A DNA stretch of 33,894 nt from Minisyncoccota bacterium (GCA_029881675.1 JAOUMD010000012.1:1-33894); one strand, 5' to 3'. Positions 15,990 through 24,610 are shown, counted from the stretch's first letter. The notes: generated from the letters alone by a model not told the origin. Program-made: numbers and translations.

Positions 15990-18488
15990 TTATTTAGGAT
16001 TAGTAAACTGAGCAAAGATTCCATTTTTACAATTATTTGTAGGCTCAGTTCCATAGATAAAATACTCACTAGTAGTACGACAACTCTGACATGGTAGTGT
16101 ACCTGCTAATGCACAGACATCTTGTTTTAAGATACCAGCCGGTGAAGCAAACTGATGAGGCTCATCTTGACTTAGGTTTAACCTCATAATTTGATTCCAA
16201 ATTGGAGAAGCTCCAGTAATTCCAGAAGCGACATAGCTCATTGAAGTATTGTCATTATTACCAACCCAAACGGCTACTACTCTGTCACTGGTATACCCAA
16301 TAGTCCAGTTATCACGAAGGGAATTTGTTGTACCTGTTTTTACCGCCACCTGTTGGTCAGGAATATTAAGGACAGAGTAAAGACCAAAAGCTGGCTTTCT
16401 TGCCTCATTATCAGATAAGACATCACTAATTAAAAAAGCTACTCTTGGATCTACTGACTGAAGTGAAAAACAATTTTTACCATTAAGAGCACAATTATTT
16501 TTATACAATAGTTTTCCATTTACATCTCTGACTTCCAACAATGGATTTAATTCCATAGTTTTACCTTGATTTGCAAAAGTTCCATAGACTTGGGCCAATT
16601 CTGTCATTAAAACTTCGCCACCTCCTAAAGTTAATGACAAGCCAAATCTCTTACGATCTTGCCAAGTAGTCACTCCCATCAGCTCTGCTTTATCTATCAT
16701 CTTTTCTACTCCCAGTTCTGCTAGTAACTTTACTGCTGGGATATTGTATGAACTGGCCAAAGCTTGTTTGAGAGGAACATTGCCATGGTATTTACCATCA
16801 TAATTTTTTGGACTATATGGTGGGCTACCCACAACTTGATATGTAATAGGCGTATCTTGAATCGTAGAAATAATACTCTTGCCACTTTCTAGAGCTAAAG
16901 CATAAGTAATTGGCTTAATTGAAGATCCTGGTTGTCGTGGTCTTAAAGTTACATTAACTTGACCATCATTTTCAAAATCAAAGTAATCTTTACTTCCAAT
17001 CATACTTAAAATTTCACCTGTCTGAGGATTTGTTACTAATGATGCACCATTCTGGATATTAAGCCGTTCTAAAGTAGCTAATTCATTTACTAAGGCTTCT
17101 TGGGCATCTTCTTGCAAGGATAAATCTAGTGTAGTTCTAACTTCCAAACCACCTTGATTAACAACATCTTCTCCATACTTTTGAGCTAACAATTCTTTGA
17201 CATACATAACAAAGTGAGGTGCCCTAATATCAATTGAATCTGACTTAAACTGCAGCTCTTCACTATATGCCTCTTGAGCCTGTTCTTGGCTGATATAACC
17301 ATCTTCAACCATCCTCCTTAGTACCTCTGCTTGTCTTGCATATGCAAGTTCTGGATTAGATCCAAAAGGAGTATATTCTGATGGAGCTTTGGGTAACCCT
17401 GAAAGCATTGCTCCCTCTGCAAGAGAAAGTTGTCCAACAGATTTTCCATAATACTTTTGCGCCGCTTCTTCAATTCCGTAAATTGCTCCACCATATGCAA
17501 TCTCATTAAAATACATCTCTAAGATTTCATCTTTTTCAAAAGTACCTTCGACTAATACAGCAACAATAATTTCTCTAATTTTTCTTTCTATGGTTCTCTC
17601 TGGACTTAGTAATCTATTTTTCACTAACTGTTGAGTAATCGTTGATCCACCTTGGACAGGTTTACCCTGAATATTTGCAATTGATGCCCTAATAATTCCG
17701 CTGATGGAAAATCCAGGATGTTTATAGAAATCTTTATCCTCAATCGCAATGGTGGCTTGTTTGACATGCTCAGGGATTCTTGAGATAGGAATTAAAGTTC
17801 TATTTTCATCTTTATAAATTCTAAACAATACCTTGCCATTCCTATCTAAAATTCTAGTGGTAACTATTTGTTCTTTTTCGACTAATCCATGAGGAGATGG
17901 TAGATCTTTCAGTACTCTTTCATAAAAAAGATATGTACTTCCAAAAAGCATTAAACTAAAGATCACAGAAAATAATATCTGAAATGGATGATTTTTATAG
18001 TAATTGAAGACGTTCTTAAAATGGTTAGAGTAATAAATAACTCCTGATTTTGATTTAACCTTAAATGTTTTTTTCTTGGTTTTCTTTTTTAAATTATTGT
18101 TTTTATTTTTTTGTTTTCTTTTGAGTAGGTTTTTATAATTAAAATTATTTTTAAAATCATATTTTGCAAAGAATTCGACAAGTGAAAAACTAGACTTAAC
18201 TTTCTTACGAGGTCTACCTCTCTTTTTCTTTTTAATAAATATGGATGTTATCTTTTCCTCAGTTTTATCTAGATTCTTATAAATCTTTTTCTCATAATAA
18301 ATCTTTGATTTAATATAATTAACTTTAAAACTTCTAAACCTCTTTATAGGTGCAACAATTCTATCCACTAAAACTTTACTCAACCCGACCTCTCTTAGTT
18401 TTTTCTTTAACTTTCTAAGATCTATTTTTGAGTTTTTATTTAATGGATTATTCTTTATTTTGCTTGCAGATTGTTTCTGCTGAACCAT
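15990..18488 (-). CDS. Class A penicillin-binding protein (PBP1-like)
   Basis: This bifunctional peptidoglycan synthase has about 832 residues from the chosen ATG at 18488. In track numbering, residues 1-170 form an unusually long Lys-rich cytoplasmic tail and the membrane helix is at about 176-194. The GT51 glycosyltransferase shows EDKDFYKHPG (E256) and GGSTITQQLVKN. The transpeptidase has SSIK (nucleophile S528), SYN at about 586-588 and KTGTTN at 723-728. Both active sites look intact. The C-terminus has several cysteines (VCALAGTLPCQSC). The start is revised because the track's ATG at 18506 lies next to and overlaps the -10 box, while TTGTTT-17 bp-TATCAT ends 8 nt before MVQQKQS. It is the third gene after a paralogous PBP and a GH18 protein. 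Confidence 0.9.
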   Translation of the reverse strand: MVQQKQSASKIKNNPLNKNSKIDLRKLKKKLREVGLSKVLVDRIVAPIKRFRSFKVNYIKSKIYYEKKIYKNLDKTEEKITSIFIKKKKRGRPRKKVKSSFSLVEFFAKYDFKNNFNYKNLLKRKQKNKNNNLKKKTKKKTFKVKSKSGVIYYSNHFKNVFNYYKNHPFQILFSVIFSLMLFGSTYLFYERVLKDLPSPHGLVEKEQIVTTRILDRNGKVLFRIYKDENRTLIPISRIPEHVKQATIAIEDKDFYKHPGFSISGIIRASIANIQGKPVQGGSTITQQLVKNRLLSPERTIERKIREIIVAVLVEGTFEKDEILEMYFNEIAYGGAIYGIEEAAQKYYGKSVGQLSLAEGAMLSGLPKAPSEYTPFGSNPELAYARQAEVLRRMVEDGYISQEQAQEAYSEELQFKSDSIDIRAPHFVMYVKELLAQKYGEDVVNQGGLEVRTTLDLSLQEDAQEALVNELATLERLNIQNGASLVTNPQTGEILSMIGSKDYFDFENDGQVNVTLRPRQPGSSIKPITYALALESGKSIISTIQDTPITYQVVGSPPYSPKNYDGKYHGNVPLKQALASSYNIPAVKLLAELGVEKMIDKAELMGVTTWQDRKRFGLSLTLGGGEVLMTELAQVYGTFANQGKTMELNPLLEVRDVNGKLLYKNNCALNGKNCFSLQSVDPRVAFLISDVLSDNEARKPAFGLYSVLNIPDQQVAVKTGTTNSLRDNWTIGYTSDRVVAVWVGNNDNTSMSYVASGITGASPIWNQIMRLNLSQDEPHQFASPAGILKQDVCALAGTLPCQSCRTTSEYFIYGTEPTNNCKNGIFAQFTNPK

Positions 18489-18496
18489 ATAAAAAA

Positions 18497-18525
18497 ATGA
18501 TAGCATTTGATCTACTATGAAACAA
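18497..18525 (-). promoter_or_regulatory. Promoter of the PBP gene, near-leaderless
   Basis: On the minus strand TTGTTT (18525-18520), a 17-bp spacer and TATCAT (18502-18497) are followed by 8 nt and ATG 18488. The alternative ATG at 18506 would be upstream of the transcription start and so would not be in the message. Confidence 0.6.
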
Positions 18526-18584
18526 CTGTTGTAAATGTAGAATTTGATGAAAAATAGATATAAAACTGAGCAAAAATATTAATA

Positions 18585-19820
18585 TTATAATTTACGCCCA
18601 ATTGTCTCCCATAATTCTCTAGAATCTCCCTCATATCCCAAAGCCCAAATAGCAATCCCACCTAAGTCTAATTGATTAACTAAATCTAATTTATATGATA
18701 ACGAACGAGAGTTCTCATAATATACAACAAATATTTCTCCATCTTCTATATATGACACATATGGAGAAAGAGCATCTTCATTCCAACTCTCTTCAACTCT
18801 TAATTTTTCTTTTGTTTCTGGTTCTAGTAAGGTCTGAACTCTTTCATAACTAGCCGTTGCTCCAGTATCTGGAAAAGTATGAGCTCTTGGATCACGAGAA
18901 GTAGTTTGCCATTCATATCCATAAAATGGAACTCCAAGTAGAATTTTTTCTTTGGGCATAACTGCAATAAAACTTTGCAGATAGTTGCTGATGTCACCAT
19001 CCCAAAGATCTTTACCACCAAAGAGTGGTGCGACAGGACCTGCTTTTACAGAAGATCTCCTATGAAAATCATATGCCATTACAACTACATAATCAGCAGC
19101 TTCCCCAATAGGACCAATATCCCAAATTGAATTACCTTGTGCAGCACTCGCATATACTGAAACAGATAAGTTTATATGTGAATATTTCTCACTAAGCCTT
19201 TCTTTAAGATCAACAATGAACTGGCTAAAATTAGTTCTTAATTTTTCATCAACTGTCCCTCCGTATTCAATATCTATATTAATTCCTGAGAATGGATATG
19301 AAAGTAAAACAGATTCTACTGAGGTGTAAAATTCTTCTTGAGATTTTTTTGAGTTAATAAAAGCATATATATCATCGGCATTAAATTGAATTAAAGTTAA
19401 CTCTAATTTTTGTTTATTATCTTTTAGAGCTGCACTGATACTAGCTAATTCATCAGAGTCTAACTTGTAATATCCAGGCTCTCCTCCTTCTGAGGTTCTA
19501 GTCAGTAATTCTCCTCCAGCTCCAATTGTTAATCCAAAGTAACTAAGGTGAGTTAACTCTGGCTGAGGTGAAACTTTCTTTAAATTCCAATATGGTAAAA
19601 ATCCGTAAACAACTTTTCCTTCACTACTCTTTGTCCCTCTAAGAAATCTAAATGTAGAACTTGTTGTCAAAGGAGAAACAATGGGAACATCAGAAAAAAA
19701 CCATGCTAAAAAAACTACTAAAGCAATTAACCATAAAAAAACAAACAAAGATAAAGATTTTCCAGAAAGTCCAAAAAACTTACGGGGTAATTTGCTCAAA
19801 CCCATTATCATCCCTTTCAT
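18585..19820 (-). CDS. GH18-like (YaaH/SleL-type) membrane-anchored glycosidase
   Basis: The 411-residue protein has a signal anchor (about 23-43) and an outside TIM-barrel domain of glycoside hydrolase family 18. Signature pieces are VVYGFLPYWNLKK at the first strand, FSGINIDIEYGG (about 177-187) as the DxxDxDxE catalytic strand with acid E185 and D183 present, VVVMAYDFH, ILLGVPFYGYEW and GGIAIWALGYEGD at the barrel end. The first Asp of the motif is replaced by Ser. Relatives of this layout cleave peptidoglycan or chitin-like glycans. Placed between two PBPs, a role in cell-wall remodelling is a fair inference. The start overlaps the upstream PBP gene by 41 bp; starts at 19811 or 19805 are equally possible and still overlap. 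Confidence 0.85.
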   Translation of the reverse strand: MKGMIMGLSKLPRKFFGLSGKSLSLFVFLWLIALVVFLAWFFSDVPIVSPLTTSSTFRFLRGTKSSEGKVVYGFLPYWNLKKVSPQPELTHLSYFGLTIGAGGELLTRTSEGGEPGYYKLDSDELASISAALKDNKQKLELTLIQFNADDIYAFINSKKSQEEFYTSVESVLLSYPFSGINIDIEYGGTVDEKLRTNFSQFIVDLKERLSEKYSHINLSVSVYASAAQGNSIWDIGPIGEAADYVVVMAYDFHRRSSVKAGPVAPLFGGKDLWDGDISNYLQSFIAVMPKEKILLGVPFYGYEWQTTSRDPRAHTFPDTGATASYERVQTLLEPETKEKLRVEESWNEDALSPYVSYIEDGEIFVVYYENSRSLSYKLDLVNQLDLGGIAIWALGYEGDSRELWETIGRKL

Positions 19821-22284
19821 CAGGCAGCAACTTTACGATAGATTTCTCATAAATAGTTTTTCCTTGTTCATCAATTGCTCGATTACAATCTGCACAATAA
19901 TTCTCAAAAACAGGGTCAGAATAAAACTCATGTTCTTCTAAAACCAAGCCTTCAGCTTGCTCCCCATAGGCAGGTGGTAAACCTGTCTCTGGTCTTATCC
20001 AAACATTTTGTTTTATAACTTTAGACTCAGAAGGTCTTGAATATTCCCAGAATATATCTGTATATCTGACAGCACAGCCATTGCCATTTTTGGATGGAAA
20101 ACCACTAGCACAAACACCAGCAGACTTAACATCAGCTGGTTTTTCTTGCCAGATAGGCTCCTGATCTTTTAAGACATAACTCATAATGTCATTCCAAATT
20201 GGGGCAGCTCCAGTTACACCAGAAACTAGGTATTGATTCATAGAAGTATTATCATTGTTACCAACCCAAGTAATAGTCAAAAACTCTGGGGTAAAACCAA
20301 CCGTCCAGTTATCTTTGACATTATTTGTTGTCCCTGTTTTTGCACTAACAACCTGTCCTGGGATAACAAGTTGTGATCTTGAACCAAAAGCAGCTGTACG
20401 AGCATTATTATCCTGCATAATATGAGCAGTCATATATGCTGGGGCCTTATCCATAACTCTAACTAGATCATCTTTCTTTTCTTCTCCGTCATATTCTGTT
20501 AGATACTTTAAATCTTCTTTTCTTTTCTCTACATCAACTTTTTTAATCACTTCACCTCTAAAGTCAGTAATTTCTAAAATAGGTAGTAAAGGAACTTTGA
20601 CTCCTCCGTTAGCAAGAACTCCAAATGTTTGAGCCATATCTATCATTCTCACTTCACCACCACCTAAAGTTAGTGAAAGACCATATTGAGAAGGATCTAG
20701 CCATGTTGTAATTCCCATTTTTGTGGCTTGTGCCATAAAGTCTTCTACTCCAATAGCTTTAAGGCCTTTGACAGCAGGAATGTTTAAAGAGTTACCAAGA
20801 GAATTTCTGACGCTAATCGGACCTTTAAAAGAACCATCATAGTTTTTAGGACAATATTCTGGTTGTCCTGGCAATTCAAAACAGGTTGGGATATCAAGAA
20901 GGATAGTGCCTGGATTTAATAATTTATTTTGAAAAGCAGTCGCATACATGATTGGCTTTATTGAGGAACCAGGCTGTCTATGAGCAAGTGTCACATTTAC
21001 CTGTCCATCATTGTCTGAATCAAAGTAATTAGTAGAACCAATCATGCTTAAAATCTCACCAGTATTTGGCTTTACAACCATTGCCGCTCCGTTACCCACT
21101 TTATAGTTACCTAATGTTTCAATCTCAGCTGACAATGAAGCTTGAGCTGCTTCATGTAATTCTAAATCAAGAGATGTTAAAACTCGGAGTCCTCCTTTTT
21201 CTACCATTTCAACTCCATACTCTTCATATAAAAGATCACGAACATAAAAAACAAAGTGTGGAGCTTTAATATCTGTCTTTGATAAAGCAAATTCTAGTTG
21301 TACAGAGGCTGCATCAGCTGCCTCTAATTCAGAGATATATCCATCATCAAGCATTCTATTTAATACTTCTTGTTGTCTTTGTTTTGATTGATTACCATCA
21401 GAAGAAAAAGGAGAATATCTGCTTGGTGCTTGAGGTAAACCGACCAGTAATGAAGCTTCAGCCAAAGTTAAATCCTTAGCATGCTTATCAAAATACTGGT
21501 TGGCAGCTGACTCAATTCCAACAGCAGTCCCTCCATATGAAATATAATTAAGATACATCTCCAGAATTTCTTCTTTGGTGTATAGAATCTCTGTCATAAC
21601 AGCCAAGATAGCTTCTTTAATTTTTCTTTTGAATGTTTTTTCTCTAGTCAATAGAGCATTTTTTACTAGTTGTTGTGTAATTGTTGATCCACCCTCTGAA
21701 ATTCCCCCACCTTTTATATTAGCTACTACAGCTCTAGAGATACCGATCAAATCAAAACCAAAGTGGCTATAAAAACGCCTATCCTCAATTGCAATTGTCG
21801 CTTCAGCGATATGAGGAGGTAAATCACCAAGTGAGATAGGGATTCTATTCTCATCAGCAAAGATTTCATACAATAAGATGCCATTTCTATCAAAGATCTG
21901 AGTACTAACATTATAGTTACCATTTGAGGTAAGATTTTTTGGAGAAGGTAAGTCCTTCATTAAATATACAAGAATACCAATTCCTAAAAGTATTAATAAA
22001 ATTATTGCCAAGACAAGTTTCTTTAACTTCCCGCCAACCTTCTCATTGCTAAAAAATGGTAAATTAACTTTATATTTAGCCTTTGACTTCTTGTTTGAAA
22101 CTTTTCCCCAATATTTTGTCTTGTTTGATGGATTTTTAAAGAATTTATCAAAATTTAGTTTAAATAAAGGAGTCTTGGTTCTTTTTACAGAACTGACACT
22201 ACCTTTTAAGGCATCTCCGACCTTTTTCTTGGTAGGAAGAGTCTTTCTGGATCTGACTGGTCGTTTTTTTCTTTTAGACACCAC
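19780..22284 (-). CDS. Class A penicillin-binding protein, second paralogue
   Basis: The protein is about 834 residues long if it starts at the GTG at 22284; the track's ATG at 22290 lies directly after a TATACT box and would precede the transcript start. It has a basic cytoplasmic tail (about 1-88), a membrane helix at about 91-111, and a GT51 domain with EDRRFYSHFG (E169 in track numbering) and GGSTITQQLVKNALL. The transpeptidase has SSIK (S442), SLN (501-503) and KTGTTN (651-656), so both sites look intact. It is clearly a paralogue of the PBP at 15990, sharing GQVNVTL, RQPGSSIKPI, LSLTLGGGEV and WVGNNDNTSM. The ~100-residue C-terminal extension has a CADC pair, possibly disulfide or metal binding. 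Confidence 0.9.
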   Translation of the reverse strand: MVSKRKKRPVRSRKTLPTKKKVGDALKGSVSSVKRTKTPLFKLNFDKFFKNPSNKTKYWGKVSNKKSKAKYKVNLPFFSNEKVGGKLKKLVLAIILLILLGIGILVYLMKDLPSPKNLTSNGNYNVSTQIFDRNGILLYEIFADENRIPISLGDLPPHIAEATIAIEDRRFYSHFGFDLIGISRAVVANIKGGGISEGGSTITQQLVKNALLTREKTFKRKIKEAILAVMTEILYTKEEILEMYLNYISYGGTAVGIESAANQYFDKHAKDLTLAEASLLVGLPQAPSRYSPFSSDGNQSKQRQQEVLNRMLDDGYISELEAADAASVQLEFALSKTDIKAPHFVFYVRDLLYEEYGVEMVEKGGLRVLTSLDLELHEAAQASLSAEIETLGNYKVGNGAAMVVKPNTGEILSMIGSTNYFDSDNDGQVNVTLAHRQPGSSIKPIMYATAFQNKLLNPGTILLDIPTCFELPGQPEYCPKNYDGSFKGPISVRNSLGNSLNIPAVKGLKAIGVEDFMAQATKMGITTWLDPSQYGLSLTLGGGEVRMIDMAQTFGVLANGGVKVPLLPILEITDFRGEVIKKVDVEKRKEDLKYLTEYDGEEKKDDLVRVMDKAPAYMTAHIMQDNNARTAAFGSRSQLVIPGQVVSAKTGTTNNVKDNWTVGFTPEFLTITWVGNNDNTSMNQYLVSGVTGAAPIWNDIMSYVLKDQEPIWQEKPADVKSAGVCASGFPSKNGNGCAVRYTDIFWEYSRPSESKVIKQNVWIRPETGLPPAYGEQAEGLVLEEHEFYSDPVFENYCADCNRAIDEQGKTIYEKSIVKLLPDERDDNGFEQITP

Positions 22285-22290
22285 GTGCAT

Positions 22291-22296
22291 AGTATA
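22291..22296 (-). promoter_or_regulatory. -10 box of the second PBP gene
   Basis: TATACT on the minus strand is followed directly by ATGCAC and then GTGGTG. With a normal -10 to start distance the transcript begins at the in-frame GTG at 22284, 6 nt downstream. The -35 region is weak. Confidence 0.4.
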
Positions 22297-22358
22297 CTAG
22301 TAAAAAAAGTCACTTAGTAGAGGTACAAAAAATGCGGTATGATATCAGAATAGAATAA

Positions 22359-22364
22359 AAGGAG
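22359..22364 (+). promoter_or_regulatory. Shine-Dalgarno site of the CMP-kinase-like gene
   Basis: AAGGAG lies 6 nt before the ATG at 22371. It is one of only two clear Shine-Dalgarno sites in the window. TATGAT (22338-22343) or TAGAAT (22351-22356) upstream could be the -10; neither has a good -35. Confidence 0.65.
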
Positions 22365-22370
22365 CCAAAC

Positions 22371-23012
22371 ATGCCAAACATCCGTAGCTACAACTACCAC
22401 AACATAGCAATCTCTGGACTTCCCGGAAGTGGATCAACTACTTTATTAAGATTACTTAAAGAACATTTAGACTTAGATGGATGGCGAGGTTATTCTGGTG
22501 GTGAATTCATGAGAGCTTATGCTGCAGAAAAGGGTTTGTTTGACAATAATAAAAAACTCCATCACAAAGCTACTCACTATGAAGATGAATTCGATCGTCA
22601 AATTGATATGGGTGTTAGAGAAAAATTAAAAACAGAAAAAAAATGGATTATTGAATCTTGGTTAGCTGGTTTTTTAGCTCAAGAAGTTCCAAAAACCCTT
22701 AAAGTTTTATTAATTTGCACTGATGATGCGGTCAGAATTGATAGAATTGTAAACCGAGACGAAGTCAATGTTGATGAAGCCAAACACCATATCAAAGAAA
22801 GATATCAAGACAATTTAGCTAAGTGGTCTCGCATGTATGAAAAAGAATGGAAAGAGTGGGTCGTAAAACCAGAAACTCTCAGTATCCATAATCCAATTGA
22901 TTTTTGGAATCCAAAACTCTACGATGTAGTTATAGATACTTATTCTACAAATCAATCTAAAACATTGGATATTGTCCTAGATGCCATCACAAAAAAGAAA
23001 AAAGCCAACTAA
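22371..23012 (+). CDS. Archaeal-type cytidylate-kinase-like protein with altered Walker A
   Basis: The 213-residue protein has the layout of the short CMP kinase family (archaeal Cmk, Cytidylate_kin2-like). It has a P-loop at about 14-22, YSGGEFMRAYAAEKGL in the nucleotide-binding region, DEFDRQIDMGVREKL, a WIIESWLAGFLAQE strand-helix like the 'vlesRLAG' motif, an Arg-containing lid (RIDRIVNRDEVNVDEA) and the usual YDVVIDT ending. The P-loop reads GLPGSGSTT: the invariant lysine of GxxxxGK[ST] is serine (codon TCA). The enzyme may be inactive or bind nucleotide differently. The canonical cmk is at 15061, so this copy is free to diverge. It has a clear AAGGAG site, and the next gene starts 32 bp before its stop. 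Confidence 0.75.
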   Translation: MPNIRSYNYHNIAISGLPGSGSTTLLRLLKEHLDLDGWRGYSGGEFMRAYAAEKGLFDNNKKLHHKATHYEDEFDRQIDMGVREKLKTEKKWIIESWLAGFLAQEVPKTLKVLLICTDDAVRIDRIVNRDEVNVDEAKHHIKERYQDNLAKWSRMYEKEWKEWVVKPETLSIHNPIDFWNPKLYDVVIDTYSTNQSKTLDIVLDAITKKKKAN

Positions 23013-23670
23013 ATTCAAAAATATTCCAAGAATTAATCATAAATTCTTTTGGCCTTTAGTTATTCTTGTTGGGGTTCTATGGTTTATTTACAGAGCATTA
23101 TTTAACTTTAGTGTATTCTTTGATGAAACAATTGGTAAGGCAATCTTCTTTGGCTTCCCAGTACTCCTTTATATTTCAGTCAGTAACTTTATCAAAATAA
23201 AAGACAGCCTTGATCTAAATAAGATGCATAAAGGAATGTTACTTGGTATTGCCTATGGGGGAATTTACGGTTTTGCAGCTGCGATCACTTCATATGCAAT
23301 AAACAAACATGGAGTACAAGCTGTTGATCTATTTAGTTCTAGTGCATTCTGGTGGGAATTCTTCCTAGCTCTTTTGACTGCTTTCTGGGAGACTATTTTC
23401 TTCTTTAGTTTTATCATGATGGTTTTAGAAGACAGAATGAAAAAATGGAGTCTAACAAAACTTGTTCTTGTAACTGCAGCTATTTTTGCTATTTTTCATG
23501 CACCAAATGCAATCTTGCGCTTTGACCTTTCCTTAGTCATAGCTCAGGTTGCCTTAATGTTTATCTTTGGGCTTGGGCAGGCTCTACTCTTTAGCAAAGA
23601 GAAAAACGCCTATGCACTAATGATCTCTCATGCAATTTGGGGGATGGTCTTATTAGTTCATTGGGGTTAG
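22981..23670 (+). CDS. CPBP/CAAX-protease-like membrane protein, divergent
   Basis: The 229-residue protein has a basic N-terminus and about 7 hydrophobic segments. It matches the CPBP (Abi, CAAX endopeptidase) topology with weak motifs. FWETIFFFSFI (about 135-145) stands where EExxxR is expected, keeping only one Glu and lacking the Arg. AIFAIFHAPNA contains the FxxxH motif (H173), and a second His lies at 217 (ISHAIWG). Loss of half of motif 1 suggests weak or absent protease activity. The ATG lies 32 bp inside the previous gene, with no Shine-Dalgarno, so translational coupling is likely. No membrane-anchored CAAX-type substrate or bacteriocin gene is visible nearby. Confidence 0.6.
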   Translation: MPSQKRKKPTKFKNIPRINHKFFWPLVILVGVLWFIYRALFNFSVFFDETIGKAIFFGFPVLLYISVSNFIKIKDSLDLNKMHKGMLLGIAYGGIYGFAAAITSYAINKHGVQAVDLFSSSAFWWEFFLALLTAFWETIFFFSFIMMVLEDRMKKWSLTKLVLVTAAIFAIFHAPNAILRFDLSLVIAQVALMFIFGLGQALLFSKEKNAYALMISHAIWGMVLLVHWG

Positions 23671-23686
23671 AATCATCGCTTCTAAT

Positions 23687-24232
23687 ATGAAACCGTTAAA
23701 AATTACATTCTCTATTTTTGGACTTTTTGTAGCCAGTGCCGTTCTAGCGGTATCTTTAGCTAGTAGTGTTCCATCAGCATATTCTGCCGGAGATAAATTT
23801 AAATCAAATGATAAACAGTTCTATTTAAACGGAGAAATATTACCAGACCATACTCTTTATCCAGTAGTGATGGCTGCAGACAAACTTAAGCTAGAAATGG
23901 CAAATCCTCAAGAAAAGATAAATATCTATACTACCTATGCCAATCTTAGACTCTCGGCAGTTGAATCACTCTTAGAAAAAGATAATCCTCAATTAGCACT
24001 GACAACATTAACCAAATCACAAAAATACCTCCTCAGAGCAGCCTCAGAAACAATTAACCAAGATTCCTCACAAGCAACAAAGCTCCACGTACTAAAGACA
24101 CTTCTTTACCACACAAATAAACATCAACAACTAAAAGAACAATTCTCAGCAGAAGAAAAAAATATTATTGATCAACTTGATATGGAATGCCTTGTTTTTG
24201 TTGATAGCCTAAAAACCAGCCTTATCTTATAA
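23687..24232 (+). CDS. Exported helical protein, DUF5667-like
   Basis: The 181-residue protein starts with a signal peptide or anchor (KPLKITFSIFGLFVASAVLAVSLAS). It continues with ILPDHTLYPVVMAADKLKLEM, which resembles the 'LPGdplYPLKrl.E...l' start of DUF5667, a helical extracytoplasmic family of Gram-positive and CPR bacteria. The rest is helical (YANLRLSAVESLLEKDNPQLALTTLTKSQKYLLRA). Function is unknown. Its stop codon lies in a hairpin that also contains the -10 box of the next gene, the first of the T4SS-pilin-like run. TAGAAT ends 13 nt before its ATG. Confidence 0.65.
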   Translation: MKPLKITFSIFGLFVASAVLAVSLASSVPSAYSAGDKFKSNDKQFYLNGEILPDHTLYPVVMAADKLKLEMANPQEKINIYTTYANLRLSAVESLLEKDNPQLALTTLTKSQKYLLRAASETINQDSSQATKLHVLKTLLYHTNKHQQLKEQFSAEEKNIIDQLDMECLVFVDSLKTSLIL

Positions 24233-24239
24233 TAAGGCT
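24218..24239 (+). promoter_or_regulatory. Hairpin holding the upstream stop codon and the -10 box of the first pilin-like gene
   Basis: AGCCTTAT (24218-24225) and ATAAGGCT (24232-24239) are perfect 8-bp inverted arms around CTTATA. TATAAT (24228-24233) sits at the loop and ends 6 nt before the ATG at 24240, and the TAA of the upstream gene is in the loop. There is no T-run, so it is a poor terminator. An operator or a roadblock is possible. Confidence 0.5.
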
Positions 24240-24590
24240 ATGTCTTTTAATTTAATTCCTAAAGTATATGCTGCCTGTGAAGATGCAAATGGTCTTGACC
24301 TTGGTTGTAAATTCACTCTTGGAATAAGTGGTGATCCAGTCAAAGACATTTATCAAACCCCCGCAGACCTCGTAAACTTAATTGTCAGTAACCTAATGGT
24401 TCTTGGTGGAATCATTCTTTTTTTCATGGTTATTTTAGCTGGATTTAAATTCCTACAAGATACAACCAAAGGAAAAGAAGAAGCAATGAAGATTATGAAA
24501 TCAGCTTTGATTGGCTTTATTCTCATGTTCTCTGCTTACTGGATAGTTCAAATTGTAAAGGCTATTACTGGGACAAACATTGTATTATAA
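24240..24590 (+). CDS. T4SS-pilin-like two-helix membrane protein (paralogue 1)
   Basis: The 116-residue protein has two membrane helices, about 49-68 and 85-109. Between them is the family loop (AGFKFLQDTTKGKEEAMKIMKSALIGFI). The pattern 'helix - G-hydrophobic loop with K/D - A.iGl...s.y - helix' fits the small CPR 'T4SS pilin' family and is distantly like VirB2/TrbC. The canonical GGD in the loop is absent (DTTKGK), and two cysteines occur in the N-terminal part. It begins a run of eight such genes. Its TATAAT box ends 6 nt before the start, so it is probably leaderless. Confidence 0.7.
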   Translation: MSFNLIPKVYAACEDANGLDLGCKFTLGISGDPVKDIYQTPADLVNLIVSNLMVLGGIILFFMVILAGFKFLQDTTKGKEEAMKIMKSALIGFILMFSAYWIVQIVKAITGTNIVL

Positions 24591-24598
24591 ATAAGTGA

Positions 24599-24604
24599 TA
24601 TAAT
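24599..24604 (+). promoter_or_regulatory. Extended -10 box of pilin-like paralogue 2
   Basis: TGATATAAT is an extended -10 (TGnTATAAT). It ends 6 nt before the ATG at 24611, within the 20-bp gap between pilin-like genes 1 and 2. Confidence 0.5.
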
Positions 24605-24610
24605 AATTTT

